Positions 26,201 through 41,200 of a stretch of DNA of 64,000 nt are shown here, one piece after another (position 1 is the first letter of the stretch; each line of letters begins with the position of its first letter). The DNA comes from Escarpia spicata (lineage: Eukaryota > Annelida > Polychaeta > Sabellida > Siboglinidae): positions 28,709,249 through 28,773,248 of the forward strand of contig OZ023210.1 in NCBI GenBank assembly GCA_963995525.1, written 5' to 3'. A program made the translations under genes and the position numbers. The notes under the pieces were generated by a model. It worked only from the letters and a program-made list of their open reading frames with translations. It did no database searches and was not told the origin of the DNA.

Positions 26201-29200
26201 AGTTTATATCACTAGAGCAACAAACCTAGGGTAGCAGTCATTGCTATTACAGTATTTATTTAAACAAGTTTATATCCCTGCTAGAGCAACAAACCTAGGG
26301 TAGCAGTCATCGCTATTACAGTATTTGTTTAAACAAGTTTCTATCCCTGGAGCAACAAACCTAGGGTAGCAGTTATCGCCATTACAGTATTTGTTTAAAC
26401 AAGTTTATATCCATGGAGCAACAAACCTAGGGTAGCAGTTATCGCCATTACAGTATTTATTTAAACAAGTTTATATCCCTGGAGCAACAAACCTAGGATA
26501 CCAGTCATCGCCATTACAGTATTTTTTTAAACAAGTTTATATCCCTGGAGCAACAAACCTAGGGTAGCTGTCATCGCCATTACAGTATTTGTTTAAACAA
26601 CTTTATATCCCTGGAGCAACAAACCTAGGGTTGCAGTCATCGCCATTACAGTATTTGTTTAAACAACCTTATATTCCTGGAGCAACAAACCTAGGGTAGC
26701 TGTCATCGCCATTACAGTATTTGTTTAAACAACCTTATATCCCTGGAGCAACAAACCTAGGGTAGCTGTCATCACCATTACAGTATTTGTTTAAACAAGT
26801 TTATATCCCTGGAGCAACAAACCCAGGGTAGCAGTCATCGCCATTACAGTATTTGTTTAAACAAGCTTATATCCCTGGAGCAACAAACCCAGGGTAGCAG
26901 TCATCGCCATTACAGTATTTGTTTAAACAAACTTATATCCCTGGAGCAACAAACCTAGGGTAGCAGTTATTGCCATTACAGTATTTGTTTAAACAAGCTT
27001 GTATCCCTGCAGCAACAAACCTAGGGTAGCAGTCATCGCCATTACAGTATTTGTTTAAACAAGTTTATATCCCTGGAGCAACAAACCTAGGGCAGCAGTT
27101 ATCGCCATTATAGTATTTGTTTAAACAAGCTTATATCCCTGGAGCAACAAACCTAGGGTAGCAGTTATTGTCATTACAGTATTTGTTTAAACAAGTTTAT
27201 ATCACTGGAGCAACAAATCTAGGGTAGCAGTCATTGCTATTACAGTATTTGTTTAAACAAGTTTATATCCCTGGAGCAACAAACCTAGGGTAGCATTCAT
27301 CGCTATTACAGTATTTGTTTAAACAAGTTTATATCCCTGGAGCAACAAACCTAGGGCAGCAGTTATCGCCATTACAGTATTTGTTTAAAGAAGCTTATAT
27401 CGCTGGAGCAACAAACCTAGGGTAACAGTTATCGACATTACAGTATTTGTTTAAATGAGTTTATATCCATGGAGCAACAAACCTAGGATAGCAGTTATCG
27501 CCATTACAGTATTTGTTTAAACAAGTTTATATCCCTGGAGTAACAAACCTATGGTAGCAGTCATCGCCATTACAGTATTTGTTTAAACAAGTTTATATCC
27601 CTGGAGCAACAAACCTAGGGTAGCAGTTATCGTCATTACAGTATTTGTTTAAACAAGTTTATATCCATGGAGCAACAAACCTAGGGTAGCAGTTATCACC
27701 ATTACAGTATTTATTTAAACAAGTTTATATCCCTGGAGCAACAAACCTAGGGTACCAGTCATCGCCATTACAGTATTTGTTTAAACAACCTTATATCCCT
27801 GGAGCAACAAACCTAGGGTATCTGTCATCACCATTACAGTATTTGTTTAAACAAGTTTATATCCCTGGAGCAACAAACCCAGGGTAGCAGTCATCGCCAT
27901 TACAGTATTTGTTTAAACAAGCTTATATCCCTGGAGCAACAAACCCAGGGTAGCAGTCATCGCCATTACAGTATTTGTTTAAACAAGCTTATATCCCTGG
28001 AGCAACAAACCTAGGGTAGCAGTTATCATCATTACACTATTTGTTTAAACAAGTTTATATCACTGGAGCAACAAATCTAGGGTAGCAGTCATTGCTATTA
28101 CAGTATTTGTTTAAACAAGTTTATATCCCTGGAGCAACAAACCTAGGGTAGCAGTCATCGCTATTACAGTATTTGTTTAAACAAGTTTATATCCCTGGAG
28201 CAACAAACCTAGGGCAGCAGTTATCGCCATTACAGTATTTGTTTAAACAAGCTTATATCCCTGGAGCAACAAACCTAGGGTACCAGTTATCGACATTACA
28301 GTATTTGTTTAAATGAGTTTATATCCATGGAGCAACAAACCTAGGGTAGCAGTTATCGCCATTACAGTATTTGTTTAAACAAGCTTATATCCCTGGAGCA
28401 ACAAACCTAGGGTAGCAGTTATCGTCATTACAATATTTGTTTAAACGAGTTTATATCCATGGAGCAACAAACCTAGGGTAGCAGTTATCGCCATTACAGC
28501 ATTTGTTTAAACAAGTTTATATCCATGGAGCAACAAACCTAGGGTAGCAGTTATCACCATTACAGTATTTGTTTAAACAAGTTTATATCCCTGGAGTAAC
28601 AAACCTATGGTAGCAGTCATCGCCATTACAGTATTTGTTTAAACAAGTTTATATCACTAGAGCAACAAACCTAGGGTAGCAGTCATTGCTATTACAGTAT
28701 TTATTTAAACAAGTTTATATCCCTGCTAGAGCAACAAACCTAGGGTAGCAGTCATCGCTATTACAGTATTTGTTTAAACAAGTTTCTATCCCTGGAGCAA
28801 CAAACCTAGGGTAGCAGTTATCGCCATTACAGTATTTGTTTAAACAAGTTTATATCCATGGAGCAACAAACCTAGGGTAGCAGTTATCGCCATTACAGTA
28901 TTTATTTAAACAAGTTTATATCCCTGGAGCAACAAACCTAGGGTACCAGTCATCGCCATTACAGTATTTTTTTAAACAAGCTTATATCCCTGGAGCAACA
29001 AACCTAGGGTAGCAGTTATTGTCATTACAGTATTTGTTTAAACAAGTTTATATCACTGGAGCAACAAATCTAGGGTAGCAGTCATTGCTATTACAGTATT
29101 TGTTTAAACAAGTTTATATCCCTGGAGCAACAAACCTAGGGTAGCATTCATCGCTATTACAGTATTTGTTTAAACAAGCTTATATCCCTGGAGCAACAAA

Positions 29201-32200
29201 CCTAGGGTAGCAGTTATCGTCATTACAATATTTGTTTAAACGAGTTTATATCCATGGAGCAACAAACCTAGGGTAGCAGTTATCGCCATTACAGCATTTG
29301 TTTAAACAAGTTTATATCCATGGAGCAACAAACCTAGGGTAGCAGTTATCACCATTACAGTATTTGTTTAAACAAGTTTATATCCCTGGAGTAACAAACC
29401 TATGGTAGCAGTCATCGCCATTACAGTATTTGTTTAAACAAGTTTATATCACTAGAGCAACAAACCTAGGGTAGCAGTCATTGCTATTACAGTATTTATT
29501 TAAACAAGTTTATATCCCTGCTAGAGCAACAAACCTAGGGTAGCAGTCATCGCTATTACAGTATTTGTTTAAACAAGTTTCTATCCCTGGAGCAACAAAC
29601 CTAGGGTAGCAGTTATCGCCATTACAGTATTTGTTTAAACAAGTTTATATCCATGGAGCAACAAACCTAGGGTAGCAGTTATCGCCATTACAGTATTTAT
29701 TTAAACAAGTTTATATCCCTGGAGCAACAAACCTAGGGTACCAGTCATCGCCATTACAGTATTTTTTTTAACAAGTTTATATCCCTGGAGCAACAAACCT
29801 AGGGTAGCTGTCATCGCCATTACAGTATTTGTTTAAACAACTTTATATCCCTGGAGCAACAAACCTAGGGTTGCAGTCATCGCCATTACAGTATTTGTTT
29901 AAACAACCTTATATTCCTGGAGCAACAAACCTAGGGTAGCTGTCATCGCCATTACAGTATTTGTTTAAACAACCTTATATCCCTGGAGCAACAAACCTAG
30001 GGTAGCTGTCATCACCATTACAGTATTTGTTTAAACAAGTTTATATCCCTGGAGCAACAAACCCAGGGTAGCAGTCATCGCCATTACAGTATTTGTTTAA
30101 ACAAGCTTATATCCCTGGAGCAACAAACCCAGGGTAGCAGTCATCGCCATTACAGTATTTGTTTAAACAAACTTATATTCCTGGAGCAACAAACCTAGGG
30201 TAGCAGTCATCGCCATTACAGTATTTGTTTAAACAACCTTATATCCCTGGAGCAACAAACCTAGGGTAGCTGTCATCACCATTACAGTATTTGTTTAAAC
30301 AAGTTTATATCCCTGGAGCAACAAACCCAGGGTAGCAGTCATCGCCATTACAGTATTTGTTTAAACAAAATTATATCCCTGGAGCAACAAACCTAGGGTA
30401 GCTGTCATCACCATTACAGTATTTGTTTAAACAAGTTTATATCCCTGGAGCAACAAACCCAGGGTAGCAGTCATCGCCATTACAGTATTTGTTTAAACAA
30501 GCTTATATCCCTGGAGCAACAAACCCAGGGTAGCAGTCATCGCCATTACAGTATTTGTTTAAACAAACTTATATTCCTGGAGCAACAAACCTAGGATAGC
30601 AGTCATCGCCATTACAGTATTTGTTTAAACAACCTTATATCCCTGGAGCAACAAACCTAGGGTAGCTGTCATCACCATTACAGTATTTGTTTAAAGAAGT
30701 TTATATCCCTGGAGCAACAAACCCAGGGTAGCAGTCATCGCCATTACAGTATTTGTTTAAACAAACTTATATTCCTGGAGCAACAAACCTAGGGTAGCAG
30801 TCATCGCCATTACAGTATCTTGAACTTACACTCATTCTTGTTGACCATTTCTTTTCTGCTGTCAACAATTACGACAATGCATGCAACCGATAATAATGTC
30901 TTGGTAAATTGAACATAGCACCACTGTTGCCCTCTAGTAAATATTTCACTCAATTCATCAACTTAAGAACATAAGATGGATCTAGGTTAATGACAAGGTT
31001 GTGCAAATATCTAGTTGATTTATTAATATGTCCAATTAGCAAGCATTGGTGTGATGTTTTGGCAAATGGAAGAATTCAGCAATAGTGTTTCAGAGATGAG
31101 ATTGGTGATCTAAGAGGTTCTCTGATATTATTAAACAGAACTTGAGAGTATTTCTATGAGACTACGATTGAGTTGAACATTTTACCAATACCATAACAGT
31201 TTTTAGTACCTATCTAATGAGATATACACATACATGCACGCATGTACATACACATACATGCATGCATGTACACACACACATACATGCACACATGTTCACA
31301 CACATGCATACACGCAAGCAGACATGCACCAGATATAAAAACAACTAATCATGAAATCCCTGCTCAAGAAATTTGTAATGTGTAGCCTTGTGGAAGAATT
31401 GTTGGATTGAAAAAAATCAACAAGCGAAGAATGGAAGAAGCTGGAGAGGAGACGACTAAAGTTGGCTGGACATAGGGAGCAGATGGGAGAAGAATGGTTG
31501 GTAAAGAAAGCAAATGCCCGGAAAGTGGAAGGGAAAGGGAGGTGAGGACAACCCAGAGCGCGGTGGGAGGACTGGGTAAAGAGAGATTTGGACGGATTGG
31601 GATGGGAGCGGAGAATGAGAGTGACAGACAGAGGGCCAGGTGGAGCTGGTTGGTGAAGACAGCAGTGCAAGAACAGTAAACGGGAGGAAAACTAAAAACA
31701 CCGAAATCGAGGACCAGTATTGAGGTAAACCTCACCCTGGATATACAGGGAAACAAGATGACCAGTATTGAGGAAAACCTCATCCTGGATATACAGGGAA
31801 ACAAGACGACCAGTATTGAGGTAAACCTCACCCTGGATATACAGGGAAACAAGACGACCAGTATTGAGGCAAACCTCACCCTGGATATAGAGGGAAACAA
31901 GACGACCAGTATTGAGGCAAACCTCACCCTGGATATAGAGGGAAACAAGACGACCAGTATTGAGGCACACCTCACCCTGGATATAGAGGGAAACAAGACG
32001 ACCAGTATTGAGGCACACCTCACCCTGGATATAGAGGGAAACAAGACGACCAGTACTGAGGCAGACCTCACCCTGGATATAGAGGGAAACAAGACGACCA
32101 GTACTTAGGCAGACCTCACCCTGGATATAGAGGGAAACAAGACGACCAGTACTGAGGCAAACCTCACCCTGGATATAGAGGGAAACAAGACGACCAGTAC

Positions 32201-35200
32201 TGAGGCAAACCTCACCCTGGATATACAGGGAAACAAGACGACCAGTACTGAGGCAAACCTCACCCTGGATATACAGGGCAATAAGGGGACCAGTATTGAG
32301 CCTCACCCTGGATATACAGGGCAACAAGGGGATTAGTATGGAGGGGAGCCTCACCCTGGTTATACAGGGCAACAAAAGGACCAGTATTGAGGCAAGCCTC
32401 ACCCTAGATATACAGGGAAACAAGGGGATTAGTATGGAGGGGAGCCTCACCCTGGATACACAGGGAAACAAGAGGACCAATATTTAGCCTCACCCAGGAT
32501 ACACAGGGAAACAAGAGGACCAGTATTGAGCCTCACCCTGGATATACAGGGAAACAAGAGGACCAGTATTGAGCCTCACCATGGATGTACAGGGAAACAA
32601 GAGGACCAGTATTGAGGCGAGCCTCACCCTGAATATACAGGGTAACAAGAGGACCAACATTGAGCCTCACCGTGGATACACAGAGAAACAAGAGGACCAA
32701 TATTTAGCCTCACCCTGGATACACAGGGAAACAAGAGGACCAGTATTGAGCCTCACCCTGGATATACAGGGAAACAAGAGGACCAGTATTGAGCCTCACC
32801 ATGGATGTACAGGGAAACAAGAGGACCAGTATTGAGCCTCACCCTGGATGTACAGGGAAACAAGAGGACCAGTATTGAGCCTCACCCTGGATACACAGAG
32901 AAACAAGGGGAGAACAACAACATTGTGTAGTTTCTTTGGCATATTTCTGGAAAGAAAATGAACAAATGGAAAAGTGTATGATGGTGTGGATTGTGCTGTG
33001 TGTATGTGTGCATGTGTGCGTGCAATGTGTGCATGTGTGCATGCATGTATGAGTACATCTCATTAGACAGGCACTAAAAAATAATCTAAAATGTTATGCA
33101 AAGAAATTAATGAAGAGGTTTGACAGAACGTGTGGATCAGCGAGAAATAACTAGACGTACCCAGTGGCAGAGACGCAATCTGCGTATACATATCGAGAAG
33201 GACGTTTTCATCTGCATCAACCAGGTAATTGCCCTGGCTCTGGTCGTAGTCTATACAGAACTGGATGGACTCCATTGCCTGCAACAGCCAATCAGACCAG
33301 TGATTCAATAATGGCACGGAAAAACTGAACAGATATGTAAAGATGTTGAACCATCCTCACACATAAAACATCATCTGTCAATGAGAGATAACAATGTTAA
33401 GACAAGGAGGTCACAAGGACAACCCATCACAAAACATCATCTGTCAATGAGAGATGACGATATTAAGACAAGGAGGTCACAAGGACAACCCATCACAAAA
33501 CATCATCTGTCAACGAGAGATGACGATATTAAGACAAGGAGGTCACAAGGACAACCCATCACAAAACATCATCTGTCAATGAGAGATGACGATATTAAGA
33601 CAAGGAGGTCACAAGGACAACCCATCACAAAACATCATCTGTCAATGAGAGATGACGATATTAAGACAAGGAGGTCACAAGGACAACCCATCACAAAACA
33701 TCATCTGTCAATGAGAGATGACGACGTTAAGACATTGAGCTCACAAAGACAACCCATCATTAAACTGAATCTGTTGTTAAATGTAAGGTTCTTCAAAATG
33801 CAAAAAGCCAATGCCTTATCGTCGAGGAGACTATTTCCGTGACACACTGACAAAAATGTCCCGGTGGCGCACCCTGGTGTTGACAGTTTTTGATATACAA
33901 GATCACTATTAAAAAGCAAAGTTGATAGTAATTAAAGGGCAAAATTTGGCTGATTATTTCATAAGAATGTTAGTGAAAAAGTCCCCTAGGAAAAAAATAC
34001 AAGAATTACAATTATATATCCGAAAGATTTTATATGCATTAGAAAGATAATTTTAGCAATAACTATTTGAAACTGTATAATTACCATATGTTTTTATCCA
34101 AGTAAAGGTGGTGGTAAAGGCGGTGGTAAAGGCGGTGGTAAAGGCGGTGGTAAAGGCTGTGGTAAAGGCAGTGATAAAGGCAGTACAATGACAGATACCA
34201 AATTCAAGGCTTGCTAAATCTAAGTATGTAACATCCACACCCATAAAAAGTGATTGGTCAAGGAAGATAAATTTAAATGAACCGGAAGACCTGCATCATA
34301 AAAAAGAGTCCATGGGCAACTACTGTGCAATATAAGCTGATGGGCAGCAGAAGAGTATGATGTTTTCTTTCTTCCTCAGTTACTGAGGAAGAAAGGCAAC
34401 CAGGGTCAGTGGGCAACTGTAGCCAACAGCAGTGCCATAGATTATGCAAAATAAGCAGATAAGGCAACCTGGGTCTCAGGCTGAGATCAGCAGGGCTACT
34501 GGCTACCAGAGGCAGATCCTAAGCAAGGCTGCAAGCCTGAATTCAAGGATGTCAAGGCATTGAACTGGGAGTGATGTAATTCAAGGTTTTCAAGGATTTC
34601 AAGGCTCCATATAGACTTTGACTAATGGAAATGTAAACAACTAACTGTAATAGCACGGAAGCTTCAAATACCAAGTAGGGTGTTTCAAATGGGAATACAG
34701 TGTACTATCGTATCATGTCACAGTCATGTATAATTTGGAATAGTTTTGAATATAACATGATGCATGGGTTTATGAAACTGCCTTTATGAAAGGGTTAACA
34801 TGTTAAAATATAAAAACAGTTTCATTGTATCTTCTGATGCTATGTGAAATAATTATAATAATGACTTCTATAGTGCCTAAATCCCCATGAATCTGAGCTC
34901 AGAGGTGCAACATACAAGAATCGTTGGGCAAAATCGTTAACATGGACAAGCAACAACAGTCGCCATTAGAGCAAGGGACTGCCGAAGGTTAGGGTGGGAA
35001 TGCAATTTAAAATAAATAAGTCTTCAGTTTTTTTACGAAAGGTATCTATAGTCTCAGACGATTTTAAAGTGATAATGTCAGAATGATGCTGGGCCAGACA
35101 TTATTCAAGATAATGCCCAGCAAAGGCTGCTCCAGACCTATCTATTAATTGCTGCTGAGAGCTTGTTAATTAGGCAGTAATTAAATTTAGCTAAATTTAA

Positions 35201-38200
35201 TTACACTGCCAGTGCTGTAAGAAAGCGACACCTTGGCAGCAAGTTGCCAGTGCTGTTCACAGCATGACCCACATCGCTTTGTAGAATCTACTCATGTGAA
35301 GTATTTTGTGAAAACCAAATGATACTACCGGGTAATAGTGTTTATTTTTTATAAATGAAAGATGTAATAGAAATCTTAGTAATACATGCTGACAAGGTCA
35401 AAGTATGTAATACAATTAAGGTATCTTGCTGTCTAAACTAGGTAAATAGTATAATACATTACCATGGTTATCAACAAAAGTTATAATCCTGCAAATAAAA
35501 CATGTATGGGTCTAAAAGAACTACAGCAGTCTGTACCAGGTAAGCACTTTCCAATTAAAATATAACTTGATAGAGTGAACAAGCTTGAACAAGATTGCTA
35601 TGAATCCAAGCTAAGCAAAAACCTAAGATGACAAGTTGAAAAGGAAGCCACGCTAGAAAGTGGAAAAGCATGCTGTTAGGCCTAATCATGTGTCCAATTA
35701 TTATATCTACATGCTAACCGGCACTTCTGATATGCTTGTCAATTTTGTTTGTAAACATATTCAGACTGCTATTCAGACATTTACACAATCATCTGCACAA
35801 TCTGTTCCAGTCATTTACTGTTCTCTGTTACAATGAATACTTTCTGATACACCATACTGCTCACAGACTTAGTCCTTATGTGAGTGATGATATCCACATG
35901 GCTGGTCTGTAGGGTTTATGAGATACTCCATGGTTATAGCTAGCAAGCCAGACATGGCTGGCTGATTTACAACTATATATATTAGTGCCAAATAACCTGC
36001 GCCTTCTCCAAACATATCAATTTACAGAGTACTGGGGAGCTGTGAGATATAGACCAATACTGAGAAGCTGTGAGATATAGAACAGTACTGGGAAGCTGTG
36101 AGATATAGACCAATACTGGGGAGCTGTGAGATATAGAACAGTACTGGGTAGCTGTGAGATATAGACCAATACTGGGGAGCTGTGAGATATAGACCAATAC
36201 TGGGGAGCTGTGAGATATAGAACAGTACTGGGTAGCTGTGAGATATAGAACAGTACTGGGTAGCTGTGAGATATAGACCAATACTGGGAAGCTGTGAGAT
36301 ATAGACCAATACTGGGGAGCTGTGAGATATAGAACAGTACTGGGTAGCTGTGAGATATAGACCAATACTGGGGAGCTGTGAGATATAGACCAATACTGGG
36401 GAGCTGTGAGATATAGAACAGTACTGGGTAGCTGTGAGATATAGAACAGTACTGGGTAGCTGTGAGATATAGACCAATACTGGGTAGCTGTGAGATATAG
36501 AACAGTACTGGGTAGCTGTGAGATATAGACCAATACTGGGGAGCTGTGAGATATAGACCAATACTGGGGAGCTGTGAGATATAGAACAGTACTGGGTAGC
36601 TGTGAGATATAGAACAGTACTGGGTAGCTGTGAGATATAGACCAATACTGGGTAGCTGTGAGATATAGAACAGTACTGGGTAGCTGTGAGATATAGAACA
36701 GTACTGGGTAGCTGTGAGATATAGACCAATACTGGGTAGCTGTGAGATATAGAACAGTACTGGGTAGCTGTGAGATATAGACCAATACTGGGTAGCTGTG
36801 AGATATAGAACAGTACTTGCTGTTACAGTACTTTGTACACCATCTGAGAAAAAAAGACAGATGTAGGAGGTAGTGTAGCGCTTAGCACATATAGCAGAAA
36901 CAATGTGCAGTAACACTGGTAAATGTCAGAGTTCTGAGTTCAAGATCCAGATCAGGCCCGGTACACTTGGTGTAAAAAAACTGGCTTTCAACATTGGGAC
37001 TGCAACTCAAATGAGCATGTTAATGTCAGTCCCGTTTAGTTAATTTGGATATAAAAGAGTGACTGAGGAAAACAAGCATGCCCTCAGTGTCAGCATAGAA
37101 AGGTCGGCTTCGCAGAAATGTTGTGAGAAAAGCTGTTTTGTTGAATGAGGTGTAAAAACCACCAGATTCCAGGTAGCGCAACGTATATACCCCACTGAAA
37201 AAATAGTCAGTATTATAGAATGTATAGAATATATAGAATGTATAGAATGTATAGAATGTATAAAATGTATTGAATGTATAGAATGTATAGAATGCACGCA
37301 AATGCAGGAAACATCTTTGAAGAAATTAGGAAAGATTAAAAAAGCTGTTTCTATTATATTTACGATTCCTATACACCACCAAACTGACTTTATGACTTAC
37401 GCTTTCCACCAACAAATATATTAATAACAATAATGCAAGTTTTAATATAAAGATTTTAAAGTAACTAATTACAAATCAACATGTTTTACTTTAGATTGAG
37501 TTGAGTTAATAAGTGTAAAAAAAGAATATCTACACAGTCATCGTTATAATATAATTATGATATATGTGTATAGTGTGAGTTGTAGTTTAAATTTATGCTT
37601 GTGGGGTGACAGGAAGACATCATCTAACATGCCATGTGACCCCATGCAACACAACATTACTTTTTTAAACGATTGTTTTGTGTATTTGTTTATGTTGCTG
37701 TTTGCTGTTGTTGCAATATAAAAATTTGATTTGATTTGACTAAAATACTAACACTAAGACAGTCATTTAAAATAAATGTTCTGTCCTTCGTAGCTTCCGT
37801 AGGGTGATACACGTGACACCATTGGGTATAGTTTCATTTATCCACAGAGCTAAAACTACTAGCAAGTATTTCATCAAGAAAAGAACAATCTATCTTCGTC
37901 ATCTGGGAATAGCTGATTTGAGCCTATTTTTGAACTCAGTGGCTTACATAAGTAGCCGATTACTCTTGTGAATATGATAATTAATTAATAACAATTATGT
38001 AGGCAATCATGTCTAAGTGGCTTTGTTAACACAGGCTTACTGCACTTTGGCCTACATTCTAAATACACACTTAAGGCCATGGGTGGGGGGGGGGTAAAGG
38101 TTATCTTAACATTCTCAGTGCCCTGTGTTAGATTGATGTTTAGGCATCAGTGAGACTGAATGCTGAACATTTTTATCTGGTAACATTACAATTATGAATA

Positions 38201-41200
38201 TATACACATATATATATATTGCTTTGACAATAGTAGTTGCTAGCATAAATTCCCATCGTCCAGATGCATGGCCCTTCATATAGGCCTACACAGACGCAAA
38301 ATATGGTTTACGCAGTGTGTTTGTAAATGATGTTTGTTAAGATGTCAATTTGAAAAAAATTTCATGTTAATTCAAGTTATGTCAAATGTTCCCAATTCCT
38401 CAGTCAGAATAATCGCAAAAAAACTCATAATGTAATAAACAGTCAATGTTAAAGTCCATCTAACATAAAGCAGAACACTAGAACCAGTAAGAACCCTTCA
38501 CCAATGACTAATTTAGGAAAAAAATAAATGAAGACTACTGTTTTAATAGCTGTAGATTAATACTCAATAATGAACATTTAGCTGTGAGCACCACTGAACC
38601 CTGGAGGGTTTTATACACAGCAACATATGCAGCATGTACATCTTAGAGTCAATTAGTACATGACAGGTTTCCTTTCCCTGTGAGAGTTATATGGCATTAA
38701 CACCAGGTACAAAGTGGCAATGGCTATTAGTGCCCCTTCAGAAAGGCACAGGCAAGGCAGGGTGAACAAATTTGCAGAAATTTATAAATGGCAATAGGTG
38801 GATTCGACAACAGTGATTACAGTAACTACAGCACAAATGCAATTTCTTACAATGATTACAGCTTATATTGTGATAACAGTTAATGACAATTAAATTGAAT
38901 TGTAATGTCGTGGAGCGCAGAAGCGCAGCGGTAAGAGCTCCGGACTCTCGACTGAGAGAACGCGGGTTCGAATCCTGTGCGGCAGTGTCGAACCTTAGGC
39001 AAGTTCATTTACTCTACATTGCTTCAGTTCACTCAGCTGTATGAATGAGTACCTGGCTATAGACAGTGGTGGATATTTGTGTACTAATAGCCTCCGTGCA
39101 TTAATTGTAGCATGGCTGAATGCTTCCCAGAGAAGTTGAGATGGTGTTTGATTGAACAGGTCTGCCAGGGAGTAACTTTAGTGTAAAGCGCTTTGAGCAG
39201 TCCTGCTACTTTCATTTGTATAATGTTGTGTGTTAGCCTATCTATTACATGTATTTACATTTTATTTATTAAAAGTTCTGAGGATGGTTTCAGGGGTAAA
39301 AATTACCGTAGAATCCGAATATCCATTTCTTAAAAAATTCTACTTGGAAGATTTTTATTAGAAGCAAGGATAATTTCTTTCTGGCCCAAATCCCAACCTA
39401 CTTACCTGTACAACAAGATCTGTATTGTACATCAGACATTGATGCTTTCTTGCATTAATTTCATCATGTCTGAATACTTTCCAAAGAACTCAAAATGGCA
39501 CCAAAGCAGAAGTTTGTTCAGCTTACCTGCATCCCATCAAGTCGCTTCATCAACTCTTGGGATTTTGGACCCGGGATAGTGGTCTTCATTGAAGGTCCAG
39601 ACGGTTCTTTGGGGTTGAAGAGTTCAAGGGGCACGGCCGATGCAAACCAACGTCCTGCAGCTGTGGATGCTGGCAACCATAGTATGATACACTTACCACA
39701 TACTGTCTTTGTTACTTGTGTTTAGTAGCACAATATTTAGTAACTCATGTACAACATTTAACAACACAATAAACGCACAGCAAATAGACAATGTTTACAT
39801 ATAATGCACATATGCACATATCATGTTTGATAGAACAACATTAAAAAACATATCTATTTTATATTTGATTAACACAAATACAGGGCAATTAATCTATTAC
39901 ACACAATGACTGTTTTATAAAATGAACACAATTTCTAAACATGATTTAAAGGCAAATAGGGCCAAAACACTGGACATTTAGTTAATTGTCATCTCCTGAA
40001 AGGACGTTTTAGTATTAATGAACCTCCATGGCATAGACGAGATGGTCCCACATTCACGCCAACATAAGCATCAACATGCCCAGAAATATTCAGCCATGCT
40101 GCAAATCCTGTAGAAATGGTATTGATGTTATTAAGTTATTTATATGTTTGTTTATGGCAGAGTATCATTAAATGCAGCTGTGGTAACTGATAGACCAGGT
40201 CTCTAGTGACAGCAGACAAATGTACAAGTCAAAACCCATGAGACACTCAACATTGATCTACCATGGCTGGGCTTATGTGAGAATAACAAACAAATTGCTT
40301 TTCGGCTTCAGAAGAAATCTATATATTAATATGCTAATATTGGAGCATTGTAAGTGTATCCTCTCTGAGACACTAAGGTCTACTTGACTCTTAGCAATAT
40401 TTCTATGTTCATTCACTACTACCTTGGACAACTTGCCTCTGATCCTCTCTGAGACACTAAGGTCCACTTCACTCTTAGCAATATTTCTATGTTCATTCAC
40501 TACTACCTTGGACAACTTGCCTCTGATCCTCTCTGAGACACTAAGGTCTACTTGACTCTTAGCAATATTTCTATGTTCATTCACTACTACCTTGGACAAC
40601 TTGCCTCTGATCTTCTCTGAGACACTAAGGTCCACTTGACTCTTAGCAATATTTCTATGTTCATTCACTACTACCTTGGACAACTTGCCTCTGATCCTCT
40701 CTGAGACACTAAGGTCCACTTCACTCTTAGCAATATTTCTATGTTCATTCACTACTACCTTGGACAACTTGCCTCTGATCCTCTCTGAGACACTAAGGTC
40801 TACTTGACTCTTAGCAATATTTCTATGTTCATTCACTACTACCTTGGACAACTTGCCTCTGATCTTCTCTGAGACACTAAGGTCCACTTGACTCTTAGCA
40901 ATATTTCTATGTTCATTCACTACTACCTTGGACAACTTGCCTCTGATCCTCTCTGAGACACTAAGGTCCACTTCACTCTTAGCAATATTTCTATGTTCAT
41001 TCACTACTACCTTGGACAACTTGCCTCTGATCTTCTCTGAGACACTAAGGTCTACTTGACTCTTAGCAATATTTCTATGTTCATTCACTACTACCTTGGA
41101 CAACTTGCCTCTGATCCTCTCTGAGACACTAAGGTCCACTTGACTCTTAGCAATATTTCTATGTTCATTCACTACTACCTTGGACAACTTGCCTCTGATC

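Noticed and set aside
21893..30818. CRISPR array
   Set aside because: Units are contiguous tandem repeats without unique spacers, inside an animal intron.
31364..32480. Minus-strand frames of 242 and 262 codons
   Set aside because: Caused by the 48-bp period of the minisatellite.
35982..36916. Three overlapping minus-strand frames of 235-299 codons
   Set aside because: Three 28-bp units make 84 bp, so all three frames cycle open; no protein similarity.
40050..40130. Possible extra ABAT exon on the minus strand ([20 protein letters not shown])
   Set aside because: Exon 1 joins exon 2 in phase without it and no ABAT similarity is seen.
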